Part shown: positions 26,507 to 36,091 of the stretch, one piece after another | Layout of the letters: each line of letters begins with the position of its first letter | How positions within the stretch are numbered: the first letter of the stretch is position 1 | Assembly (NCBI RefSeq): GCF_022814865.1 | Contig: NZ_JAKVRD010000013.1 | Location: 1 to 64,000, forward strand | Length of the DNA stretch: 64,000 nucleotides | Direction: 5' to 3' | Source of the DNA: Shimia aestuarii | GTDB lineage: Bacteria; Pseudomonadota; Alphaproteobacteria; Rhodobacterales; Rhodobacteraceae | Program-made: the position numbers and the translations under genes | The notes under the pieces: model-generated | Told to the model about the DNA's origin: nothing | Database searches by the model: none | The model's input: only the letters and a program-made list of their open reading frames with translations

Positions 26507-28790
26507 CTCTGTCACCTGTCTCAACATCTGCTCCGGCCACACCTGCTTCAAGCGGCAGGCACACAACGGCCATGGCTCCGGGACGATCCGTCCCGCCAAA
26601 CAGCGGCGCATCTTCAAGCGAGAGGCTGCCACCATGTTCTTCGATAATTTTCTTCACGATCGGAAGGCCAAGGCCCGTCCCCTTGTCGCGTGTCGTCACG
26701 TAAGGTTCAAAAAGCCGCGCCCGATCTTCCGGCAGGCCGATACCATTGTCGGCAATACGGATCACCGCCGCCTCATCCCGCGCCTCACACGAGATATGGA
26801 TCTCTGGGCGGTGGTCCTCTGGTGCGCCTTTTTCCTGAAGGCTTTCAATAGCCTCCCCGGCGTTCTTAATCAAATTCGTGAGCGCCTGCGAGATCATCGT
26901 CTCATCATATTCCGCCGGAAGCGGCCCCGCGACGATATCTGTCTCGAACGTCACATCCGGTTGCCCTGCCTCCTGCAAGAGCACGCACCCGCGCAGTGTC
27001 TCGACCACATCGCCATGCCGCCGATCCGGCTCTGGCATGCGCGCGAACTTTGAAAACTCGTCCACGATCCGGCGCAGGTCATTGGTCTGGCGCACGATCA
27101 CATCGGTCATCTGCTCAAGCTTCTCGCCCTCGTCGCCCACGCGGGCGCTGAACTTGCGCTTGATCCGCTCAGCCGAAAGCTGGATCGGTGTCAGCGGGTT
27201 CTTGATCTCATGCGCGATCCGCCGCGCCACGTCGCCCCAGGCTGCCATACGCTGTGCAGTGACAAGGTCGGTCACATCGTCAAAGGCAAGCACATAGCCC
27301 TCAAGCTTGCCATCCTCGCCACGGCGTGTCGCCATCCGCACGAGAAGGTTCTCGATGCGCCCTGCCCGGCTCACCCGAACCTCGCCCTGCACGGTTTCCG
27401 CCGCATCTTCAACAAGACGCTCAAACATCGGTCCGAACTCCGGCACAGCCACCGTGATCGCCATCGCCTGATGATCGTCCGACCAATCCAGAAGCCGCTC
27501 AGCCGACCGGTTGACGAACGAGACCCGCCCATCCGGGTCAAGGCCAACGACACCCGAAGTCACCGAAGACAAGACCGAGTCAAACAGCCTGCGCCGCCGT
27601 TCGATCTGACGCGTGTTCTGCAACAGCGCCTCACGCTGGCCCTTAAGCTGTCGGGTCATCTGGTTGAAGTAGCGGCCCAGCATGGCAATCTCGTCGTCGC
27701 CATCTTCTTCGACCACCCGCACGTCAAGATCGCCCGAACCGACCCTCTGCGCCGCCCCGGTGAGCCGCCCAACCGGTCGTGCCAAACGCTCGGCAAACCA
27801 CATCCCCATCCAGATCGCCGCAAGGATCAGGATCACCGCAAAGCCAAGGTATACAAGCCCGAACTCGAACAAGACCCGCCCGCGCTCTTCCTCAAGCTGG
27901 GTATAGAGTTTCGCCGTTTCCCGCGTCTCATCCAAAAGCGAAAAGATGCTGCCGTCCACTTCACGACTGACATACAAGAGCCGGTCCACGAAGGCTTCGA
28001 GCCGCACAAGCGCGCGCAATTCGTTGGTGTCCCAGTCGCGAATGACAAGCGTTTCGCCCGCATTGGCCGCCGCAATCTGCTCCTCGGTCGGACGCTCGAA
28101 ATGGAACAGGTAGGAATTCGCGCCCCGCGCCCGAATCTCTCCCGTGCCATCAATCACATAAGCCTCTTTTAGACCGCGCTGAATCTGTCCCTGTCCGCTC
28201 GACAGGAGGACGCGAATATCCCCCGAGGTCAGGAAGAAGGACGATTGCCGTTGCCGATTGAGGAAATCCGCCAGAACCTCCGCATCCGTCGTCAGGTCGC
28301 GCACGTGTTCCTGTTCATAGGCCTGCGCCGCCGAAACCGAGTTGCCGACAACCCGGCTGACCCGCTCCGAGAACCAGCCCTCAAGCCCGATATTGACCGT
28401 CAGCCCCGCAAACACGGCAACAGTGACCGTCGGCACCAGCGCCAGAAGCGCGAACGCCCCCGTAAGCCGCAGGTGCAGGCGTGAGCCGACCGATTGCGCC
28501 CGGCGTGAGGCGATCATCCGCGCCACCCGCTGCGCCACGAGCGCCGCGACGGCAAGCACATACACAAGGTCAAGCATCAGGACGAGCCGCAGCGCCCCAG
28601 AAGACGATCCCCGGTTCATTGGCCCGAGCACAAGGAAGGTCGCAAGCGCAAGGCACGGGCCAAGCAGCACGAGCCCAAGCGTCGCGATGTTCTGCACCCG
28701 CCGCTGGCGGCGCAAACGCGTCAGCCGCGTCCAATGGCTCGTTCTTGTCCGGGAGCTCACCCGACACCCCAATTGCTTGATGGCCGCCAA
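26499..28790 (-). CDS. ntrY: Sensor histidine kinase NtrY
   Basis: This 763-residue inner-membrane sensor has two N-terminal helices, a third near 110-130, a periplasmic region of about 170 residues, a fourth helix near 310-330 ('AVILILAAIWMGMWFAERL'), HAMP, PAS, then HisKA with the phospho-site in RIAHEIKNPLTP and an HATPase with 'DNGIGLPE' and GTGLGLPI. It phosphorylates NtrX. The stimulus is not certain; oxygen or redox has been proposed in related bacteria. It follows ntrC by 76 bases on the same strand and overlaps ntrX by 8, so these form one transcript at least in part. Confidence 0.96.
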   Translation of the reverse strand: MAAIKQLGCRVSSRTRTSHWTRLTRLRRQRRVQNIATLGLVLLGPCLALATFLVLGPMNRGSSSGALRLVLMLDLVYVLAVAALVAQRVARMIASRRAQSVGSRLHLRLTGAFALLALVPTVTVAVFAGLTVNIGLEGWFSERVSRVVGNSVSAAQAYEQEHVRDLTTDAEVLADFLNRQRQSSFFLTSGDIRVLLSSGQGQIQRGLKEAYVIDGTGEIRARGANSYLFHFERPTEEQIAAANAGETLVIRDWDTNELRALVRLEAFVDRLLYVSREVDGSIFSLLDETRETAKLYTQLEEERGRVLFEFGLVYLGFAVILILAAIWMGMWFAERLARPVGRLTGAAQRVGSGDLDVRVVEEDGDDEIAMLGRYFNQMTRQLKGQREALLQNTRQIERRRRLFDSVLSSVTSGVVGLDPDGRVSFVNRSAERLLDWSDDHQAMAITVAVPEFGPMFERLVEDAAETVQGEVRVSRAGRIENLLVRMATRRGEDGKLEGYVLAFDDVTDLVTAQRMAAWGDVARRIAHEIKNPLTPIQLSAERIKRKFSARVGDEGEKLEQMTDVIVRQTNDLRRIVDEFSKFARMPEPDRRHGDVVETLRGCVLLQEAGQPDVTFETDIVAGPLPAEYDETMISQALTNLIKNAGEAIESLQEKGAPEDHRPEIHISCEARDEAAVIRIADNGIGLPEDRARLFEPYVTTRDKGTGLGLPIVKKIIEEHGGSLSLEDAPLFGGTDRPGAMAVVCLPLEAGVAGADVETGDRDE

Positions 28791-28866
28791 AATCGCGGCA
28801 TACCGCCGTTTTATCCCCGCGCCACCGCAAAAACTGCGGCAGATCGGTCACTCTATTGTGGCAGTT

Positions 28867-30231
28867 TTACATCAACTTCCGCCGTCTTGTCACCTGAATA
28901 TCGAGATCGGTGATCTTTTTCCGGAGCGTATTTCGGTTGATGCCAAGGAGATCCGCGCATTTCGCCTGATTGCCGCCCGTCGCATCAAGCGCAATCTCGA
29001 TCAGCGGCAATTCGATCTCTTTCAAGATCCGCGCATATAGCCCTGCCGGCGGCAACATCTTGCCATGCAGATCGAAATAGCGCCGCAAATGCCGCGCCAC
29101 CGAGGCCGAAAGCTTCTCGGTGTCTTCCCCGCCAAGAAGCGGACCAACTTGCGGCTGCGCGCCAAGCACGGATTCCGCCTCTGGCCGCGTGATTTCTTCC
29201 GAGCGCGCCGTCAGCACAAGCCGTTTGACTGCATTCTCGAGCTGGCGAACGTTGCCAGGCCAACTATAGGCGCGGAACAGCTCCATCGCGTCCTCCGAGA
29301 AGAGCCGCATCTGCGCCCCGTCCCGCTCGGCCCGTGTGAGGAAATGCTCGACCAACAGCGGAATATCATCAACCCGCTCGCGCAGGGACGGCACGTGAAT
29401 CGTCGCACCGTTCAGGCGGTAATAGAGATCTTGGCGCACGTTGCCCTTGTCCATCAGGTCGCCAAGGTCGCGTTGCGAGGTGGCCATGAACCGCGGGCTA
29501 TGCTCGCCCGGATTGTCGATCATACGCACGATCCGCGCCTGCACCTCGTCATCGAAATCTCCGATCTCATCGAACAACACCGTGCCGCCCTTGGCCTTGG
29601 CCAGAACCCGGCTCGGCCCCTCGAGATCGCTCAGGTCCGCCGCGTTGACGACCACGAAGGGAAGCGTCCGACGATCCGAAAAATCATGAATTTCCCGCGC
29701 GATAAGCGATTTGCCCGTGCCACTTTCGCCGGAAATCAAAACCGGCAGGTCGGTGTTCATCACCCGCGCCACAAGACGGTATAGCGCCTGCATGGCCGCC
29801 GTGCGCCCGACAAGCGGCAATTCATCCGGGCGATCGTCCTCGATCTGCGGCGCAGACGGTGCGCGGCGTTTCAACTCAAGCGCCTTGGAGGTGCGCTTCA
29901 TCAGATCCGGCAGGTCGAACGGTTTCGGCAGGTAGTCATAGGCTTCCGCCTCGGCCGCCTGAATCGCCGTCATGATGGTGTTCTGCGCCGAAATCACGAT
30001 CACCGGCAGGCCGGGCCGGTCTTCGGCAATCTTGGGCAACATCTCGAGCCCATTGCCGTCCGGCATCATCACATCGGTGATCACCACGTCGCCCTTGCCC
30101 TCTCCGACCCAGCGCATAAGCGTGGTAAGCGACGAGGTTGCGTGGACCTTACATCCCGCCCGCGTCAGCGCCTGCGTGAGAACGGTGCGGATCGTGCGAT
30201 CGTCATCTGCAACAAGAACGGTGCCGTCCAT
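28867..30231 (-). CDS. ntrC: Nitrogen response regulator NtrC, sigma-54-independent type
   Basis: The 454-residue regulator shows receiver Asp53 ([11 protein letters not shown]), an AAA+ domain with Walker A GESGTGKS near 170 and Walker [13 protein letters not shown], and a Fis-type helix-turn-helix at the end ([15 protein letters not shown]). Between VVVNAADL and the Walker B the chain is shortened, and the ELFGHEKGAFTGA segment is absent. This is the hallmark of Rhodobacter NtrC, which activates the sigma-70 holoenzyme. It should turn on ammonium uptake and glutamine-synthesis genes when NtrB is active. It follows ntrB by 3 bases. Confidence 0.96.
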   Translation of the reverse strand: MDGTVLVADDDRTIRTVLTQALTRAGCKVHATSSLTTLMRWVGEGKGDVVITDVMMPDGNGLEMLPKIAEDRPGLPVIVISAQNTIMTAIQAAEAEAYDYLPKPFDLPDLMKRTSKALELKRRAPSAPQIEDDRPDELPLVGRTAAMQALYRLVARVMNTDLPVLISGESGTGKSLIAREIHDFSDRRTLPFVVVNAADLSDLEGPSRVLAKAKGGTVLFDEIGDFDDEVQARIVRMIDNPGEHSPRFMATSQRDLGDLMDKGNVRQDLYYRLNGATIHVPSLRERVDDIPLLVEHFLTRAERDGAQMRLFSEDAMELFRAYSWPGNVRQLENAVKRLVLTARSEEITRPEAESVLGAQPQVGPLLGGEDTEKLSASVARHLRRYFDLHGKMLPPAGLYARILKEIELPLIEIALDATGGNQAKCADLLGINRNTLRKKITDLDIQVTRRRKLM

Positions 30232-30234
30232 GGG

Positions 30235-31320
30235 TTAACTCTCCTTGGATGATGTCGTGCGTTCACGCGGAACACGCGGAAGGGAAATACGGAAAACGGT
30301 GCGTCCGGGAACGCTATCAACAGTGATAAGCCCGTCATGGTCCGAGATGATCTTGCTCACCAATGCAAGGCCAAGCCCGGTGCCATTCTCGCGCCCCGAG
30401 ATGAACGGATCGAACACGTCGCCCTTGATGTCCTGCGGCAGACCCGGACCATCGTCGATCACCTCGACCTGAAGTGGCAGAGGCTGGCCCGAGCCATCCG
30501 ACCGCCGCATCCGGAACGAATGTTCGTAGTAGGTATGCAGGCGGATCGTCCCGCTGCCCTCTGCCGCCTCCGAGGCGTTCTTCAGAAGGTTGAGCACCAC
30601 CTGCAACAACTGATCCGCATCGCCAAGCGCAAGCGGCAGCGACGGGTCGTAATCCTCAACGATCTTCATATGCGCGCCAAACCCGACAAGCGCCGAGCGT
30701 CGCGCCCGATCAAGCACATCATGGATATTGACCGGCTTCTGCTGCGGCGGCGACAGGTTGCCAAACTGTTCGACCTGCTCAAGAAGCTTTACGATCCGGC
30801 GGCTCTCCTCGACGATCAGGTCCGTAAACTCGAGGTCATCCGCCTCAAGGTTCATCGACAGAAGCTGTGCCGCGCCGGTAATGCCTGCCAGCGGGTTCTT
30901 GATCTCATGGGCCAGCATCTCTGCCATGCCGATCGCCGACTTGGCCGAGGATTTGACCCCGTGAGAGCGCGTCATCCGCCCCGCCAGTTCGCGCGAGGTG
31001 ATGAGGAAAAGCATATAGCCCGGCTTGTTGCTCACCGGTGCGATCTTGAGGTTGCCCTGAATCGGCGGCCCTTCGCCGGTGCCGATATCGGCATCATTGA
31101 CGAAAAGCGGTGTGCCATGATCGCGCGAGCGTTGCAGCGCGTTCTCGAGCGGCGCATCGACCGTCACCTTGTCCCAGACAGGCACCCCCCGCATCGACTT
31201 GGCCGAAGCGTTCAGGAAGCTTTCCGCCGCCGGGTTGATATCCTCGATAAGCTCGTCCGGATCGACCAGCAACGCCGGAACCGGCAGCGAATTCCAAATC
31301 GCTTCGTCGAACTCACTCAT
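30235..31320 (-). CDS. ntrB: Nitrogen sensor histidine kinase NtrB
   Basis: This 361-residue soluble kinase-phosphatase has an N-terminal PAS domain (to about 110), the DHp helix with His138 in MLAHEIKNPLAG, and an ATPase domain with NASEAAEG, DDGPGLP and NGTGLGLALV. It lacks membrane helices, as expected for NtrB, which is controlled by PII proteins; no glnB or glnK lies in this window. Its ATG overlaps the dusB stop (ATGA), so it depends on dusB translation and promoter. The dusB-ntrB-ntrC order is the nifR3-ntrBC operon known from Rhodobacter. Confidence 0.96.
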   Translation of the reverse strand: MSEFDEAIWNSLPVPALLVDPDELIEDINPAAESFLNASAKSMRGVPVWDKVTVDAPLENALQRSRDHGTPLFVNDADIGTGEGPPIQGNLKIAPVSNKPGYMLFLITSRELAGRMTRSHGVKSSAKSAIGMAEMLAHEIKNPLAGITGAAQLLSMNLEADDLEFTDLIVEESRRIVKLLEQVEQFGNLSPPQQKPVNIHDVLDRARRSALVGFGAHMKIVEDYDPSLPLALGDADQLLQVVLNLLKNASEAAEGSGTIRLHTYYEHSFRMRRSDGSGQPLPLQVEVIDDGPGLPQDIKGDVFDPFISGRENGTGLGLALVSKIISDHDGLITVDSVPGRTVFRISLPRVPRERTTSSKES

Positions 31321-32318
31321 GCCACTTGCTTCCTATTTCCTGCATCCCGAAAAGCCTCCGGCAAGCGCGCCAGAACCTCTTTCGGATCACGACATGTCTG
31401 GATCAGGCGGCGCAGGTCGCCCGGTGTGCCCGCGTCGTCCATGTACCAACCCAAATGTTTGCGCGCGACGCGCAGTCCGAGATCTTGCCCGTAAAACGCC
31501 AGCATCGCCTCGTAATGTTCCGCCACCATCTCGGCGCGCGCCTCGCCTTCCGGGATCTCCGGCGCCTCCGCTCCAAAAAGATCGGCGGCAATCTGCGCCA
31601 GCGCCCAAGGACGCCCCTGCGCCCCGCGCCCGACCATGACGCCATCCGCGCCTGATGCCGCGAGCGCGCGTTGCGCGGTCTCGGTATCCACGATATCGCC
31701 ATTGGCAATCACCGGGACGGTCACCGCTTGCTTGATCTCGGCAATCGCCGCCCAATCCGCCGCGCCCTTGTAGAACTGACAGCGCGTGCGCCCGTGGATC
31801 GTCACCATCTTCACACCCGCGCCCTCGGCGCGCTGCGCCAATTCGGGCGCGTTGCGCATCTCATCGTCCCAGCCAAGCCGCGTCTTCAGTGTCACCGGGA
31901 TCGACACCGCCTCTACCACCGCCTCAATGAGGCTGAGCGCATGGTCTAGGTCTTTCATCAACGCCGACCCGGACGCCCCCGCGCCGCTCGCGCTGGTCAC
32001 CTTCTTTGCCGGACAGCCCATATTGATATCGATGAGCGTCGCGCCATTGGCCTCAACCTGCCGCGCCGCCTCGGCCATCCAATAGGCATCGCGCCCGGCG
32101 ATCTGCACCGAGGTATTGGCGCTCTCGAACCCAAGCTCCGCTTTCTCGCGCACGCCGGGCTTCTGCTGCACCATTTCCTGGCTCGCCACCATTTCTGATA
32201 CGACCAACCCCGCGCCAAACCGCGAGACGAGGTCGCGGAACGGACGATCCGTGATCCCGGCCAACGGAGCGAGGAAGACGGGGGGTGTTAGCCTGAGTTG
32301 TGCGACTTCTACGGTCAC
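31317..32318 (-). CDS. dusB: tRNA-dihydrouridine synthase B (NifR3)
   Basis: This 333-residue flavin enzyme reduces specific uridines in tRNA to dihydrouridine. The TIM-barrel start VFLAPLAGITDRPFR binds FMN, Cys102 in MGCPAKKV is the catalytic acid, and 'ANGDI' and 'GVMVGRGAQGRPW' bind the flavin phosphate. It is the first gene of the ntrBC operon, so nitrogen regulators are expressed from the dusB promoter in 32319-32548. That region is shared with the divergent ispDF gene and contains no other gene. Confidence 0.96.
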   Translation of the reverse strand: MTVEVAQLRLTPPVFLAPLAGITDRPFRDLVSRFGAGLVVSEMVASQEMVQQKPGVREKAELGFESANTSVQIAGRDAYWMAEAARQVEANGATLIDINMGCPAKKVTSASGAGASGSALMKDLDHALSLIEAVVEAVSIPVTLKTRLGWDDEMRNAPELAQRAEGAGVKMVTIHGRTRCQFYKGAADWAAIAEIKQAVTVPVIANGDIVDTETAQRALAASGADGVMVGRGAQGRPWALAQIAADLFGAEAPEIPEGEARAEMVAEHYEAMLAFYGQDLGLRVARKHLGWYMDDAGTPGDLRRLIQTCRDPKEVLARLPEAFRDAGNRKQVA

Positions 32319-32548
32319 TTGCCTATTCCTTGTGCAATATCTCGGTGCTAGCCGACTCGGGGGGGATGCTCAATCTTCGCACATCCGATTTTGAGGCGGA
32401 ATTATGCACCTGATGAAAAAATAGGCAAATTTCCAGTCCCTTTCCGCGCACTCGCCCGCCGATGGAGCAGAAGTTCACGCAAGCCGGATCATCGGAACGT
32501 GGCATTTGGGCAATTCAGTTTCGCACCAAAACAGGCTAGAGAGACGTC

Positions 32549-33679
32549 ATGAAAACCGCCGCCCTTATCGTCGCCGCCGGACGCGGCACCCGCGCTGGCC
32601 CCGGTGCGCCGAAACAATGGCGTCCGCTGGCCGGTCGGCGCGTGGCCGACTGGACCGTCGCCGCTTTCGCCGCCCATCCGGCCATCGACCTGATTCTCGC
32701 CGTGACCCACCCCGATGACGCCGCCGAAGCCGCAACGCTCGGAGTCGAAACGGTCGAGGGCGGGGCCACCCGCGCAGACTCCGTCCGCGCCGGTCTCGAA
32801 GCCCTCGAAGGGCGCGGTATCACCCATGTGCTGATCCATGACGTCGCGCGCGCCGGGATCACCGCGACGATCATCTCCGACGTTCTCACCGCGCTTAAGA
32901 CCTCTCCCGGCGCAGCTCCCGCGCTCCCCGTCACCGACGCCCTCTGGCGCGGCACAGACGGCACCGTGTCAGGCACCGAGGACCGCACCGCGCTCTACCG
33001 CGCCCAAACCCCGCAAGGGTATCACTTCGATGCGATCCTTGCCGCGCATCGCGCCCATCCGGGCAATGCTGCCGATGACGTCGAGGTCGCCCGCGCCGCA
33101 GGGCTTGACGTCACCATCGTGCCGGGCAATGAAACCAACCTGAAGATCACCGCGCCCGAGGATTTCGCGCGCATGGAAAAGAGCTTACGAGGCGCAATGG
33201 ATATCCGGCTTGGCAATGGTTTCGACGTGCACGCCTTTGATGACGGCGGCGATCACGTGACGCTCTGCGGCGTGCAAATCCCCCATACACGCGGCCTCAA
33301 GGGCCACTCCGACGCCGATGTGGGCATGCACGCCGTGACCGATGCGATCTATGGCGCGCTGGCGATGGGCGATATTGGCCGCCATTTCCCACCCTCCGAC
33401 ATGCAATGGAAAGGCGCCGACAGCGCGATCTTCCTCGACCATGCGGTGAAGCTCGCCGCCGAACACGGGTTCTCGATCTCCAATATCGACTGCACCCTGA
33501 TCTGCGAACGCCCCAAGATCGGCCCCCATGCCGCCGCCATGACCAACCGCATGGCCGAGATCATGGGCCTCGAGACGGCGCGCATTTCGATCAAGGCCAC
33601 CACAAGCGAAAAACTCGGCTTCACAGGCCGCGAAGAAGGGATTGCGGCGCTCGCCACCGCAACATTGGTAAAAGCATGA
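32549..33679 (+). CDS. ispDF: Bifunctional IspDF (MEP isoprenoid pathway)
   Basis: This 376-residue fusion catalyses two non-consecutive steps of the MEP pathway. The IspD cytidylyltransferase spans about 1-215 with the CTP loop [16 protein letters not shown]. The IspF cyclodiphosphate synthase begins near residue 217 ([14 protein letters not shown]), with metal ligands Asp and His in DVH and the 'GHSDADVG' segment. Both active sites look intact. The fusion is standard in Rhodobacteraceae and other alphaproteobacteria. It heads an operon with pgpA, whose ATG overlaps the ispDF stop (ATGA). It is divergent from dusB. Confidence 0.97.
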   Translation: MKTAALIVAAGRGTRAGPGAPKQWRPLAGRRVADWTVAAFAAHPAIDLILAVTHPDDAAEAATLGVETVEGGATRADSVRAGLEALEGRGITHVLIHDVARAGITATIISDVLTALKTSPGAAPALPVTDALWRGTDGTVSGTEDRTALYRAQTPQGYHFDAILAAHRAHPGNAADDVEVARAAGLDVTIVPGNETNLKITAPEDFARMEKSLRGAMDIRLGNGFDVHAFDDGGDHVTLCGVQIPHTRGLKGHSDADVGMHAVTDAIYGALAMGDIGRHFPPSDMQWKGADSAIFLDHAVKLAAEHGFSISNIDCTLICERPKIGPHAAAMTNRMAEIMGLETARISIKATTSEKLGFTGREEGIAALATATLVKA

Positions 33680-34158
33680 GCAGACAGATTTCCATTTTCT
33701 TCGGCGTCGGCCTCCTGCCTTGGGCACCCGGCACATGGGGCTCTCTCGCAGCCCTGATCCTCGGCTGGGGGATCGAGCGTTACCTGGGCTTCTGGCCCCT
33801 CGTCCTCGCCACGCTGATCGCCATCGTCGCGGGCTTCTGGGCCTGCAAGGTGGAACTTGCCGACCGCCCCGGCGACGACCCTTCCGAGATCGTCATCGAC
33901 GAGGTCGCGGGCATGTGGCTCGCCATGCTGTTTCCGGCCTACGGGTTCTACATGCGCGACATGTCCATGGTCTGGCCCGGCCCGATCGCGGCCTTCCTCT
34001 TCTTCCGCCTCTTCGACATCAAAAAGCCGTGGCTCGTGGGCAAGGCAGATCGCCGCCACGATGCCGTGGGCGTCATGCTCGATGATCTCTGGGCCGGGGT
34101 CTTTGCCGGGATCGCCACGATCATCGCCGCCGCCATCTACCACATCTTCCTGATCTGA
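33676..34158 (+). CDS. pgpA: Phosphatidylglycerophosphatase A
   Basis: This 160-residue inner-membrane phosphatase makes phosphatidylglycerol from its 3-phosphate. It has '[16 protein letters not shown]' at the N-terminus and the catalytic acidic motif [13 protein letters not shown] near residue 69, with about four membrane segments. ATG 33676 overlaps the ispDF stop, and the TGA overlaps the next start (TGATG), so translation is coupled on both sides. The order ispDF-pgpA-cinA is common in alphaproteobacteria. A longer upstream frame exists but lies wholly inside ispDF and has no family similarity. Confidence 0.95.
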   Translation: MSRQISIFFGVGLLPWAPGTWGSLAALILGWGIERYLGFWPLVLATLIAIVAGFWACKVELADRPGDDPSEIVIDEVAGMWLAMLFPAYGFYMRDMSMVWPGPIAAFLFFRLFDIKKPWLVGKADRRHDAVGVMLDDLWAGVFAGIATIIAAAIYHIFLI

Positions 34159-34625
34159 TGAGCCTCGCCGCAGAGACCCTCGCCGCCGCCCGCGCCCGCG
34201 GCTGGAAGATCGCCACCGCCGAAAGCTGCACCGGCGGCATGGTATCGGCCGCGCTGACGGATGTGCCCGGCTCCTCCGACGTGGTCGAGCGCGGCTTTGT
34301 CACCTACACCAATCTCGCCAAGACCGAGATGCTTGGCGTGCGCGAGGCAACCCTTGCGACCCATGGCGCGGTCTCCGAAGAGGTGGCCCGTGAAATGGCG
34401 CTCGGCGCGCTGGTCAATTCCGATGCTGACCTCACCGTCTCCATCACCGGTATCGCTGGCCCCGGCGGGTCCGAGTTCAAACCCGAGGGGCGCGTCTGTT
34501 TCGGCCTCGCCACCCGCGCGGGCTGCAACACGGAAACCGTCGAGTTCGGCGCCTTGGGGCGCGCAGAGGTCCGCACGGCCGCACGGAATCACGCCCTGAC
34601 CCTCCTGCGCGACGCCGCATCCTAA
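34158..34625 (+). CDS. pncC: CinA C-terminal-type nicotinamide-nucleotide amidase (PncC)
   Basis: This 155-residue single-domain protein matches the CinA C-terminal family, which deamidates nicotinamide mononucleotide in NAD recycling. It has the active-site region TAESCTGGMVSAALTDVPGSS near residue 20, 'YTNLAKTEMLGV' near 54 and 'GIAGPGGSEFKPEGRV' near 105. The N-terminal MoCF domain of full CinA is absent, as in E. coli PncC/YgaD. Its ATG shares one base with the pgpA stop. It ends the ispDF operon. Confidence 0.93.
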   Translation: MSLAAETLAAARARGWKIATAESCTGGMVSAALTDVPGSSDVVERGFVTYTNLAKTEMLGVREATLATHGAVSEEVAREMALGALVNSDADLTVSITGIAGPGGSEFKPEGRVCFGLATRAGCNTETVEFGALGRAEVRTAARNHALTLLRDAAS

Positions 34626-34657
34626 AGCCGCCCGCAATTTAATCTCACACCACACAT

Positions 34658-34734
34658 TTGCGCCACTTTTTTAATCAAAGCGCAAATCGCCCATGTTTTG
34701 CGCACCCGTGCACGCAATTGCATCTATGTTTTGC
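34658..34734 (+). promoter_or_regulatory. Candidate operator region upstream of amtB
   Basis: The AT-rich gap before amtB has the motif TTTGCGC at 34658 and 34697 on the plus strand and its complement at 34680. ATGTTTTGC is repeated exactly at 34693 and 34726, 33 bases apart (about three helical turns). TTGCGCACCCGTGCACGCAA (34698-34717) is a GCAC/GTGC dyad reminiscent of NtrC half-sites, but its spacing differs from the enteric consensus. NtrC binding is inferred, not shown. Confidence 0.4.
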
Positions 34735-34790
34735 ACGTTCTTTCCGCTTTCTGACGCGAAAACCAACAGAAAAACGGAAAGGAAGGGACA

Positions 34791-35972
34791 ATGAACGGAG
34801 CGGATACCGCCTGGATCATCGTGGCAACGGCCTTGGTCCTGTTCATGACATTGCCCGGTCTGGCGCTGTTTTACGGCGGCCTCGTCCGGGCGCGCAACGT
34901 CCTCAGCGTCTTCATGCAGGTCTATGGCATTGCCTGCCTGATGAGCATTCTCTGGCTCGCCTTTGGCTATACCATCGCCTTCGGCCCCGGCGAGACCGGG
35001 CTCTGGGGCGGGTTGGCCAAGATGTTCCTCATGGGCGTCACCGCCGAGAGCCTCTCGGGCACGCTCCCTGAAGTGCTGTTCTTCGCCTTCCAGATGACCT
35101 TCGCCATCATCACCCCGGCACTCATCGTCGGTGCCTATGTGGAACGGATCGGCTTTGGCTTTGTCCTCCTCTTCTCCGGCCTCTGGATGCTCCTTTGCTA
35201 CGCACCCGTGGTGCACTGGATCTGGGGCGGCGGGATGCTCGCCGATGGCGGCCTCTTCGGCGAAACCGGCGTGCGTGACTTTGCGGGCGGCATCGTTGTC
35301 CACGAGACCGCAGGCATCGCCGCTCTTGTGATCGCCGTCTTCCTCGGTCCGCGCAAGAACCGTACCACACCCCCGCATGCGCCAGCCTATGTCTTTATTG
35401 GCGCAGCGATGCTCTGGGTCGGCTGGTTCGGCTTCAACGGCGGCTCGCAGCTTGCCGCAGATGGCGGCGCGGCCATGGCCCTCACCGTGACCCATATCTC
35501 CGCCGCAACCGCGTCCCTGTCTTGGGCCCTCTGGGAGAAGATCAAATATGGCAAAGCCTCGCTCGTCGGCATCGTCACCGGCACCATCGCAGGCCTCGCT
35601 TCGATCACCCCGGCCTCTGGCTTTGTTGGCCCGATCGAAGCGCTGATCATCGGCGCTGTGGCCGGTATCCTCTGCCAGGAAGCCGTGAACCTGATCCGCA
35701 ACACGCTCGGCATTGACGACACGCTCGACGTCTTCGCCGTGCATGGTGTGGGTGGCATCTTTGGCACCATCATGATCGCCGTCTTCGGCGCAGGCACCTG
35801 GGTCGCACAGCTCGGCGGCCTCGCCGTGGTCGGCATCTTCACGCTCGTCGTCACTGTCGTGCTGGTGAAGCTCTGCGGCCTCATCACCCCGCTGCGTGTT
35901 GATGCCGAGACCGAGGTCAACGGCCTCGACCTCACAGTGCATGGCGAACGCGCCTACGACATCGTGTCCTAG
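34791..35972 (+). CDS. amtB: Ammonium transporter AmtB
   Basis: This 393-residue inner-membrane channel has eleven membrane segments. Family marks are 'LALFYGGLVRARNVLS' near residue 22, 'FQMTFAIITPALIVGA' near 100, 'VHETAGIAALVIAV' (twin-His region) and the last-helix region 'FAVHGVGGIFGT'. There is no cleavable signal peptide; the first helix acts as a signal anchor. AmtB normally works with a GlnK protein encoded next door, but no glnK is present on either side. It follows AAGGAAGGG. A terminator follows, so this is a single-gene transcript, probably under NtrC. Confidence 0.95.
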   Translation: MNGADTAWIIVATALVLFMTLPGLALFYGGLVRARNVLSVFMQVYGIACLMSILWLAFGYTIAFGPGETGLWGGLAKMFLMGVTAESLSGTLPEVLFFAFQMTFAIITPALIVGAYVERIGFGFVLLFSGLWMLLCYAPVVHWIWGGGMLADGGLFGETGVRDFAGGIVVHETAGIAALVIAVFLGPRKNRTTPPHAPAYVFIGAAMLWVGWFGFNGGSQLAADGGAAMALTVTHISAATASLSWALWEKIKYGKASLVGIVTGTIAGLASITPASGFVGPIEALIIGAVAGILCQEAVNLIRNTLGIDDTLDVFAVHGVGGIFGTIMIAVFGAGTWVAQLGGLAVVGIFTLVVTVVLVKLCGLITPLRVDAETEVNGLDLTVHGERAYDIVS

Positions 35973-35994
35973 CCACACGCTTGAACGGAACGAC

Positions 35995-36026
35995 AAAGGG
36001 CGGGCCTCAGCGGGTCCGCCCTTTTC
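35995..36026 (+). terminator. Terminator after amtB
   Basis: AAAGGGCGG pairs with CCGCCCTTTT around an internal loop in 35995-36024 and is followed by a T-rich tail (TTTTCTATT). It lies 22 bases after the amtB stop. Confidence 0.75.
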
Positions 36027-36057
36027 TATTGCCCTGCGCCCGCCGCCCCGTCAGGCC

Positions 36058-36090
36058 GCCTTCGGCGAGAGTATTTTTCCAGAGAAGAAG
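36058..36090 (-). repeat. Stop-codon-associated repeat, copy 1
   Basis: Read on the minus strand it is CTTCTTCTCTGGAAAAATAC, then TCTCGCCGAAGGC. It begins one base after the stop of the PrpD-family gene at 36092. Its first 22 bases are identical to the copy at 63786 that follows gluQ. Confidence 0.75.
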
Positions 36091-36091
36091 A

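Noticed and set aside
34626..34790. Sigma-54 promoter for amtB
   Set aside because: No GG-N10-GC element of the -24/-12 type was seen, and NtrC here lacks the sigma-54 contact loop.
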